From assembly GCA_016209155.1 (NCBI GenBank), contig JACQWU010000030.1, forward strand, positions 3,272 to 9,039: a stretch of DNA of 5,768 nt. The letters are read 5' to 3'. Positions 1-5,768 of the stretch are shown here, piece by piece (within the stretch, counting starts at the first letter, position 1; the number at the start of each line of letters is the position of its first letter). The position numbers were made by a program, and so were the translations under genes. The DNA comes from Candidatus Desantisiibacteriota bacterium (GTDB lineage: Bacteria; JACRDZ01). The notes beneath the pieces were generated by a model that saw only the letters and a program-made list of their open reading frames with translations, was not told the DNA's origin and made no database searches.

Positions 1-396
1 ACAAAAAAGGCAGCGGATATATATAATTTATTAGGAGAATGTTATTATAATAAAGAATCTTATAAAAAATCAGAAGAATATTTTTTAAAAGCACTCTCAA
101 TTCAAAATACGAATACTCAAGTATTATGTAATCTGGGTGTGCTTAATTGGATGCAGGGAAAAAATAAAGAAGCTGTAAATTTTTTCCAGCAGGCATTAAA
201 AATAAATCCTGACCATAAAGACAGTCTGGCTAATCTGGTTATAGTAAATTATAATGAAAAAAATATAGCATCCTGTATTAATTATGCGGAAAGGTTTTTA
301 GAAAAATATCCAAATGATGAAGAAATATGTTTTTATCTGCAGAATTCATTAGCTCAAGTTCAAAATAATGAGCCCGGGATTACTAAAGCGCTATAA
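1..396 (+). CDS. TPR-repeat protein, C-terminal part only (5' end outside window)
   Basis: The frame is open from the first base to a TAA at 394-396 and gives 131 residues, so the true start lies upstream; the ATG at 139 falls inside a TPR helix and is not a start. The sequence reads as consecutive TPR units. One includes LLGECYYNKESYKKSEEYFLKAL, followed by NLGVLNWMQGKNKEAVNFFQ and then QALKINPD, with the usual small/aromatic/Ala-Leu pattern and the Asn-Pro that ends a repeat. A third, more degenerate unit ends in EKYPNDEE. No signal peptide or membrane segment is visible in the part present. TPR arrays bind proteins, so a scaffold or partner-binding role is inferred. The next gene also ends in a TPR array and lies 82 bases downstream on the same strand. 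The missing N-terminus may therefore carry a glycosyltransferase or other enzyme domain, but this cannot be seen here. Confidence 0.85.
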   Translation, partial: TKKAADIYNLLGECYYNKESYKKSEEYFLKALSIQNTNTQVLCNLGVLNWMQGKNKEAVNFFQQALKINPDHKDSLANLVIVNYNEKNIASCINYAERFLEKYPNDEEICFYLQNSLAQVQNNEPGITKAL

Positions 397-468
397 AATT
401 ACTCAAGCCGGCTGATTTTTTAGTTTGAAGATTATGAATTAGTACCTGTCAGCTTAAATAAAATTAAT

Positions 469-474
469 AAGGAG
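469..474 (+). promoter_or_regulatory. Ribosome binding site of the double glycosyltransferase gene
   Basis: AAGGAG lies four bases before the ATG at 479-481, a near-consensus Shine-Dalgarno sequence. It supports this start, as does the fact that the first glycosyltransferase motif (ALCMIVKNEE) begins only seven residues after it. Confidence 0.8.
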
Positions 475-478
475 TATT

Positions 479-3418
479 ATGTCCGAATCGACTATTGCTC
501 TTTGTATGATTGTGAAAAATGAAGAAAAGAATATAGAAAACTGTTTGAAATCAGTTCAGGGGCTGGTAAATGAAATAATCATAGTGGATACAGGTTCAAC
601 CGATAAAACAGTTGAAATATGCCGCTGCTATACTGATAAAATATTTTTTACGGAATGGAAAAATGATTTTTCCGGGCCCCGTAATTTAAGTATATCTAAA
701 GCTGCATCAGACTGGATTTTTCTTCTTGATGCAGATGAAGTTATTTCCCTGCGGGATCATGAGAAGATTAAAACTCTAACCGCCAGTAAAGTTGCATACG
801 CATATCAATTAACTACCCGTAATTATACTGATTTATTCGGTATGGTAAACTGGCAGAAAAATGATTTCAGTTATCCTGAAGGTAATAATTATAAGGGATG
901 GGTGGGATCAACCAAAATAAGGCTTTTTCGCAATCACATGGGTTTATTTTTTGAAGGTGAAGTACATGAAATGATTGAACCCAGGCTCCGAAAAATGGGA
1001 CTGCCTATTGACAGCACTGATGTCCCGATACACCATTACGGAAGAAGCTTAACTCAGGATAGGAATATTGAGAAGAAACAGCTTTATCTTGAAATCGGTC
1101 TTGAAAAAGTTAAAAAAAATTCGAAAGATGTGCAGGCGAATTTTGAGATAGGGCTGGAATACCGCGAAATAAAAAATTTTGACGAAGCGGAAAAATATTT
1201 TCGTAAAGCAATAGAAATAGAACCCAGATTTTATCTGGCATATAATGAGCTGGCTATTATAGCCGGATTAAAAGGTAAAATTCTGGAGGCAATAACATTA
1301 TTTAATAAAGGGATATCTCTTTATCCCGGTTGTGCGGATTTATATAATAATCTTGCAGTTACCTATGAGCTAATTAATAATTTACTTTTTGCAGAAAAGT
1401 GTTATAAAAAAGCTTTAGATGTTTCAGGCAGTTGTATTGTTGCGCAAAAAAATCTGGAAAATATTAGAGAGAAAATAAAGATCGGAAAATCTTCTGTTTC
1501 AGTTTGCATGATTGTAAAAAATGAAGAGAAAAATTTGGAGGAATTATTGAGCTTCATCCATCCTTTTTTTGAAGAGATAATTATTGTGGATACCGGTTCA
1601 AAAGATAATTCTGTGAAAATTGCGCAAAAATACGGGGCGAAAGTTTATAAATATAAATGGAATAATGATTTTGCCGGTGCCAGAAACGAATCTATTAAGA
1701 ATGCCGCATCCGACTGGATTATATGGCTTGATGCCGATGACAGATTGGATGAAAATAATTTAAAAAAAATAAGAAGAGTTGTCCATGCGCCAAAAGACAG
1801 AGCTTTTTTCTGTGTACTTTCCAACACTAAAAAAGGCGAAGCGGAAACAACCTGTCAGCAGCTCCGTATTTTCCCCAACCTTTCGGGAGTGAAATTTGAA
1901 CGGCCTATTCACGAACAGGTGATATTTTCTTTAAAGAAATTAAACCTGAATTTATTTTATACGGATATTGTTGTTCAGCATACAGGATATGAAGATGAGG
2001 CAGCTTTCAAGAAAAAGTTGAAAAGGAATATGGAAATAATCGAAAATGAACTGATTAAAAATCCTGAGGATTATCATCTAAAGTTTCAACTGGCATCTAC
2101 GTGTACTGCTCTTATGGATTTATCCCGGGCTGAAAAATATTTAAAGGAAATTATTAAACTGGATTGCGGATTTGTTGGAAAGGATATATATCTTTTTTCG
2201 CTTATTTCTCTGGGCAGAATGGTGAAAGCAGACAGCAGATTTGATGAGGCATCCGGATATTATAAAAAAGCTGTTGAAATCGACCCTGCTTATGGTATAG
2301 CATATTTTTGTATGGGAGAATTGAATCTTGAAAGAGAAAGTTATGAAGAAGCTGCCGGGAATTTAGAGCAGGCAAAGTTTTATACTATTAAAATGTCCAA
2401 TGTACCGCTGAAAAAGGATAGATTGGATTTTTTACTTTATTATTATCTCGGGAAAGTATACCAGAAACTTAATAATAATGATAAAACAAAGGAAAATTTA
2501 GATATAGCCTTTGAACTTGGACAAAAAAAGCCTGAGTATTTATATGATATCGGGCTCATGTATATTAAGGAAAAACATTTTAACAAAGCAGAGGAAATAT
2601 TTCTTTCACTTAAAAAAAATAATTATAATTTGAAAGACACCTTTTTTCAGCTGGCTGTTATAAAATTTTATCAGGGAAATATTAAAGAAGCACAAAAAAT
2701 GCTTGAGGATATTATAAAAGATAATCCTCTTATGCCTGAAGCTTATCAGAATCTTGGTGTTATTGAGGAAAATTCAGGCAATCCGAATAAAGCTATTCAA
2801 TATTATGAACAGGCTTATAAACTCAATCCAATGAATTTTGAAACAATTGCAAATTTAGGGCATAGCTATCTGGAGACAGGTAAATATGATTTAGCTTATG
2901 AATATTTTCAAAAGGCAATTGGTTTAAATCCCGGGGAAATCGATATATATCTGGGACTTGCTTTAATTGCGGCTTCAGAAAAAGCGTATGATAAACTGCC
3001 GGATTTATTTGATAAGATTATATCCATTGATAAAAATATAAATAAATTGCAGATACTAAATTTCAAGTCAGAATTTTTAGATGATAAAATAGAATATCTC
3101 GGAGATATTTATCAGCATATGCATAATTCCCGTAAATCTCTGTTATGTTATCATATCGTTTCAACACTGCGTAATGATGAGAAATTCTATAAGGAAAAGT
3201 TAATAGATTTTTACATATCGAAAGACAGAGTGAATTCCGCAATACAGGAAATTGAAAAGGTCCTTCCATACTACCCTGATGACAACAGATTGCTGCTTAG
3301 GCTCGGTAAGTGCTACAGCTATCTAAAAATCCCTCAAGCCGCACGACTGTGCTACGAGCAAATATTAAAATCCAATCCGTCTGATAATGAAGCGCTATCG
3401 ATGATAAATGCATTATAA
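479..3418 (+). CDS. Two-domain family 2 glycosyltransferase with TPR repeats (GT2-TPR-GT2-TPR)
   Basis: This complete 979-residue protein has no signal peptide or membrane segment, so it is probably cytoplasmic. Residues 5-200 form a GT-A fold GT2 domain: CMIVKNEE (9-16), the nucleotide-binding VDTGSTDKT (36-44), LLDADE with the metal-binding D-x-D (82-87), and FEGEVHEMIEP (158-168). Residues 218-330 hold about three TPRs. Residues 339-510 form a second GT2 domain with the same landmarks: CMIVKNEE (343-350), VDTGSKDNS (370-378), WLDADD (416-421) and FERPIHEQV (473-481). Residues 528-979 are a long TPR array; the clearest units are near 583-603, 752-784 and 786-818. Both domains keep the donor and metal motifs, so both look active; they would transfer sugar from a nucleotide sugar to an unknown acceptor. 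Related GT2-TPR proteins often sit in flagellin, S-layer or surface-glycan clusters, which suggests protein or surface glycosylation; the donor and acceptor cannot be read from the sequence. The gene probably forms a transcription unit with the TPR gene 82 bases upstream. Confidence 0.9.
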   Translation: MSESTIALCMIVKNEEKNIENCLKSVQGLVNEIIIVDTGSTDKTVEICRCYTDKIFFTEWKNDFSGPRNLSISKAASDWIFLLDADEVISLRDHEKIKTLTASKVAYAYQLTTRNYTDLFGMVNWQKNDFSYPEGNNYKGWVGSTKIRLFRNHMGLFFEGEVHEMIEPRLRKMGLPIDSTDVPIHHYGRSLTQDRNIEKKQLYLEIGLEKVKKNSKDVQANFEIGLEYREIKNFDEAEKYFRKAIEIEPRFYLAYNELAIIAGLKGKILEAITLFNKGISLYPGCADLYNNLAVTYELINNLLFAEKCYKKALDVSGSCIVAQKNLENIREKIKIGKSSVSVCMIVKNEEKNLEELLSFIHPFFEEIIIVDTGSKDNSVKIAQKYGAKVYKYKWNNDFAGARNESIKNAASDWIIWLDADDRLDENNLKKIRRVVHAPKDRAFFCVLSNTKKGEAETTCQQLRIFPNLSGVKFERPIHEQVIFSLKKLNLNLFYTDIVVQHTGYEDEAAFKKKLKRNMEIIENELIKNPEDYHLKFQLASTCTALMDLSRAEKYLKEIIKLDCGFVGKDIYLFSLISLGRMVKADSRFDEASGYYKKAVEIDPAYGIAYFCMGELNLERESYEEAAGNLEQAKFYTIKMSNVPLKKDRLDFLLYYYLGKVYQKLNNNDKTKENLDIAFELGQKKPEYLYDIGLMYIKEKHFNKAEEIFLSLKKNNYNLKDTFFQLAVIKFYQGNIKEAQKMLEDIIKDNPLMPEAYQNLGVIEENSGNPNKAIQYYEQAYKLNPMNFETIANLGHSYLETGKYDLAYEYFQKAIGLNPGEIDIYLGLALIAASEKAYDKLPDLFDKIISIDKNINKLQILNFKSEFLDDKIEYLGDIYQHMHNSRKSLLCYHIVSTLRNDEKFYKEKLIDFYISKDRVNSAIQEIEKVLPYYPDDNRLLLRLGKCYSYLKIPQAARLCYEQILKSNPSDNEALSMINAL

Positions 3419-3437
3419 AAAGTTAGTATGAATTATT

Positions 3438-5105
3438 TTAATCAACACGATTTAATATAATATTATCAATCTCAACCCCATACCCATCTCCATCATAAGG
3501 GATTAAAGTAATATTATGATTGCTGGCGGTAAAATCTACCGTTATAATTGAACTGGCTGATTCAAATATATTCCATCCATACCCCGAATCTCCAGTATCT
3601 TGTGCAATAAATTGTCCTAATTCATTTCCATCAACAAGTATCTTTACTGTTTCAAGCGGACCATAGTTATCATTGCTATATTTTATATCAAAGGAATAAC
3701 GGGCTGGTACATCTAATTTAAAAGAAACATTACATGATTCATAAATTTTAAGTAAGACTGTTTTTTGCTCGGAAGCATTTGAACGTGACATAATTTGTCC
3801 ATTGCTAATTCCATTTTCACTTTCTAAAAATATTTTATCCGGTGCTTTTAAAAACGGATCAAGATTTTCAGTCTTGATACGTTCCAGTGCTCTTTGAATA
3901 TTGGGATTTTTTGCCATTAAATTCCAAATCAATCCAGTTCTTGAGTTTTCAAGATGCATGAGCATTGGCCCTTGATCAATTGCGAAAAGTGCTCGTTGAA
4001 TCCATTTTCCATTTTCCTTGAATATTTTAGTTGAAATTCCTTTTTTATTTTCAATAAGATAAGCTTGATTTATTTCATCATTAAAAGCATCTGGGAGTCC
4101 AAATCTTGAATGCCAATGCCAGTTTTCCCATGATTTACGTAGAACTGATGATACCCGTGGATAGAAATCCTTACCAAAGGAGATCGAACTCACCATACTA
4201 TAATAAGTTATTGTTCCATCTTCGGGGACAGTGTTTTCCCAGGCTATTGTTGGAGCCCCATATGCATAATATTTATCAAAAGGTCCTTCGGCTGCTGAAA
4301 GTCCCCATGCATCAGGTCCATAAGTAACAAATTTATTGGAATTGTTTTCAATATAATTTAGATTTTCATTAATTGCCTTTCGCGTGTTTTCATACCAATT
4401 TATAACTTCCTCATCAGGGCATGATGGTAAATTTAAATTATTTGTATCAATAAAAGCATGTAAAAATTGATAAGTAAATAAAGCACCCGGATAAGTTCTG
4501 ATCAATCCATCTGAATCTTTTTTACGTTTCCAGGCGCAGAATACTCCTGCCGGAACCTTGAATGTTTCAGAACCAATTGCTAATAGTGATACAATTGAAG
4601 CTTCGTCAGTATAATAATCTAAAGTATAAGATCTATCCATTGTACCAGAATAATATCCTTCCTTTCCTGAAATTTCAAAAGGATGAGCAGGATTTTCATC
4701 TTTTTCAGGTTTCCATCCAAGATAAAATTGTTGAGATGATGATTCAAGCATGGATTGCCAATTAACACGATTATATATTGATTGCGCACGTTGCCGGATT
4801 TCAATCTCAGTTGAATCATTAGTGTCAAAGTAACTTTGAGCTGTAAGTATACCCATAAGTGCAAGACCTGTATCAATCGCAGATAATTCAACGGTATTTT
4901 GAGCTTCATTTTCCGGAGTATCAATATAATCAAAATTTTGTTTTCGATAGCCATCGACTCCAAGGAAGTGGTAAAACCATCCTTCATATCCGATGCGTCC
5001 AATTGATTCTTTTCCAAAACCTTCAGTATTATCTAAAACTCTAAGTACATTAATAGTTTTAATAGCTGCATCACTGCGTTTTATCCACCCGCGTTCAGAT
5101 GCAAT
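3438..5105 (-). pseudogene. PF10091 glucoamylase-family glycoside hydrolase, C-terminal part after frameshift
   Basis: From the frameshift the frame reads IASERGWIKRSDAA and continues without a stop to the TAA at 3438-3440. It carries most of the catalytic (alpha/alpha)6-barrel of the putative glucoamylase family. Family landmarks include GYEGWFYHFLG, the acidic segment ENEAQNTVELSAIDTGL, the FYLGWKP block, GALFTYQFLHAFID, YGPDAWGLSAAEGP, SRFGLPDAFN and AIDQGPMLMHLENSRTGLIW. The last 130 or so residues (bases about 3438-3845) form a separate beta-sandwich resembling CBM6/CBM35, with YSFDIKYSNDNYGP, VKILVDG and the closing VEIDNIILNRVD. The family includes GH144 beta-1,2-glucanases, but the substrate here is not determined. 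An internal ATG at 4854-4856 would give a 472-residue protein; it lies inside a catalytic-domain helix, has no clear Shine-Dalgarno sequence, and would lose the VELSAIDTG segment. That makes it a poor candidate for a functional start. Confidence 0.85.
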
Positions 5106-5110
5106 TATAT
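5103..5110 (-). other. Frameshift site inside the hydrolase catalytic domain
   Basis: On the minus strand the upstream frame reads GGIGFALPLI and then stops at TAA (5105-5107). The downstream frame immediately resumes with IASERGW, the normal continuation of this family. The junction is CTC ATATA ATT GCA. One missing base, or two extra bases (a duplicated TA), would explain the shift. As I recall the family's residue spacing here (GFGLxxIxxxxERG), loss of one base fits better. There is no homopolymer or X-XXY-YYZ slippery site. A sequencing or assembly error remains possible. Confidence 0.85.
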
Positions 5111-5663
5111 GAGAGGTAATGCAAATCCAATACCTCCAACAGTTAGTAAATCTCCAAAATTTGATCGATCTTGTGGAATTCCTAGCGAAGGTGATTTCCT
5201 ACTTGACCAATCTAGAAAATATTGATAAGTTCTCCTTTCAACTAAATCTATATATTCTTCATCACTTTGCGGTTTTGTTTCCGATTTGTCAGAACTAAAC
5301 CAAATACGATGAAAATTTATTGATCCTTTATCAGAATTTATTATGTAATCGCCAAAATTATTACGTTCAATAATAAATATTAACTGTTTAGCTTTGTGTA
5401 AATCTAGGTCATTATCAGAAGGGAAACTATATGAATCAGCATCTCTAAAATTCCAATATATTTTTTGATGTTCAGTGGAATTTTTAATTTTATATCTTGT
5501 ATAACGAATTCCATTTTGAGTATCTTTTAATTCTATACGCAAATATAAATCTTCAGCTCCTTGATAAGATAATTCCAAACATATTTCTTTAAAACTTCTT
5601 GCTCCTCCCGGTTCAATAAGCATTCCATCAATATTATCAAGATCAAGATTATATTCCGGAAAA
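5105..5663 (-). pseudogene. PF10091 glucoamylase-family hydrolase, N-terminal part truncated by IS
   Basis: This is the other half of the hydrolase, in a different frame and ending at a TAA at 5105-5107. The upstream part (about DNIDGMLIEPGGARSFKEICLELS to INFHRIWF) is a beta-strand-rich, carbohydrate-binding-like domain with SYQGAEDLYLRIELKD and KQLIFIIERN. It is followed by EEYIDLVERRTYQYFLDWSS, SLGIPQDRSN and GDLLTVGGIGFALPLI, the conserved start of the PF10091 catalytic domain, and then the frame breaks. No signal peptide or native start remains: continuing upstream, the frame crosses what looks like an IS end. An ATG at 5726-5728 would extend the frame, but those residues overlap a transposase coding frame and look accidental. 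The boundary at about 5663 is inferred from the putative IS tip and could be off by some bases. An extracellular polysaccharide-degrading enzyme is the likely ancestral product. Confidence 0.78.
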
Positions 5664-5768
5664 TAAGGAACTGTGACAAAATAACTTACACGTTCCATGG
5701 TGCCTTGGGCTTGATTTTGTAGTTCCATTCCGGATGAAATTTATCACCTTTAATGCGGATAGATTTCA
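5664..5768 (-). mobile_element. 3' end of an ISAzo13-like insertion sequence (incomplete, continues beyond window)
   Basis: The segment holds the C-terminal end of a transposase and a short non-coding tip. Read on the plus strand, the tip begins near TAAGGAACTGTGACAAAATA, which I take as the terminal repeat region. Hydrolase-like coding sequence resumes directly beyond it. The opposite IS end and any target duplication lie outside the window, so the exact boundary and whether the element is intact are unknown. The tip position is inferred from where each protein similarity stops, not from a matched inverted repeat. Confidence 0.5.
5686..5768 (-). CDS. Transposase C-terminus, ISAzo13-like (partial)
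   Basis: On the minus strand the frame beginning at 5766 encodes 26 residues, KSIRIKGDKFHPEWNYKIKP followed by KAPWNV, and stops with TAA at 5686-5688. The GDKFHPEWNYKIKP motif resembles the conserved end (FHGEWNYTI-P) that I recall for ISAzo13-family DDE transposases, which catalyse cut-and-paste movement of the IS. Only the tail is visible; the catalytic DDE residues lie outside the window, so activity cannot be judged. The stop codon falls about 22 bases before the inferred IS tip, as expected for a compact IS. The tail is too short for a firm family assignment, and another transposase family is possible. Confidence 0.6.
   Translation of the reverse strand, partial: KSIRIKGDKFHPEWNYKIKPKAPWNV

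Noticed and set aside
403-420. Possible terminator: AGCCGGCT palindrome followed by a T run after the first TPR gene
   Set aside because: The palindrome leaves only about four pairs once a loop is allowed, with a bulge. This is too weak to support a terminator.
425-459. Possible promoter before the double glycosyltransferase (TTGAAG with TTAAAT)
   Set aside because: The spacing is about 23 bases and the matches are weak; in AT-rich DNA such hits are expected by chance.
1645-1827. Short antisense frames within the large genes (also 3063-3269, 4106-4327, 4562-4765, 4859-5044)
   Set aside because: Each overlaps a strongly supported coding frame on the other strand and shows no domain or ribosome binding site of note.
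3416-3440. Shared bidirectional terminator between the convergent genes (TAAAA ... TTTTA arms)
   Set aside because: The arms are five A/T pairs only and overlap both stop codons, so a stable hairpin is not supported.
4619-5017. A 132-residue minus-strand frame inside the hydrolase gene
   Set aside because: It is the out-of-frame continuation of the upstream hydrolase frame. Its low-complexity Leu/Ile/Lys sequence has no recognisable domain, and the overlapping frame encodes clear PF10091 motifs.
5103-5115. Programmed -1 ribosomal frameshifting to join the two hydrolase halves
   Set aside because: A -1 shift would restore the family spacing, but there is no slippery heptamer and no obvious downstream hairpin. 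The gene has also lost its 5' end, so mutation or sequence error is simpler.

Overview
This AT-rich window has the look of a bacterial accessory or cell-surface locus. It contains tetratricopeptide (TPR) proteins, a large glycosyltransferase, a carbohydrate-active enzyme broken by mutation, and the edge of an insertion sequence (IS). The standard bacterial code fits: Trp is encoded by TGG and the stops are TAA. TPR-fused family 2 glycosyltransferases, PF10091 enzymes and ISAzo13-like elements together are compatible with an anaerobic bacterium such as a Desulfobacterota or Bacillota relative or an uncultured lineage. The sequence alone does not fix the taxon.

Layout, plus strand: 1-396 is the 3' end of a TPR gene that begins outside the window. 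After an 82-base gap comes a complete 979-residue gene (479-3418) encoding two family 2 glycosyltransferase domains, each followed by TPR repeats. It has a good ribosome binding site. The two genes run in the same direction and probably belong to one protein- or surface-glycosylation cluster. The strongest reading is an intracellular glycosyltransferase that uses TPR solenoids to hold a protein partner or substrate.

Layout, minus strand, convergent with only 19 bases between stop codons: 3438-5663 is the remains of one large glycoside hydrolase of the putative glucoamylase family (PF10091, the wider group that includes GH144 beta-1,2-glucanases). It has a carbohydrate-binding-like domain at each end. 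The gene appears dead in two ways. A frameshift at about 5103-5110 splits the catalytic domain, and the 5' end (signal peptide, start codon and part of the first domain) is replaced at about 5664 by the end of an IS element.

Right edge: 5686-5768 (minus) encodes the last 26 residues of a transposase resembling the ISAzo13 family. Its stop lies about 22 bases from the inferred IS tip. The ATG at 5728 opens a frame that runs from inside the IS into the hydrolase, but it is an accidental chimera and not a native start.

No RNA genes, CRISPR arrays, riboswitches or convincing terminators were seen. No clearly new biological system is present. The points of most interest are the duplicated double glycosyltransferase and the doubly disrupted hydrolase at an IS boundary.
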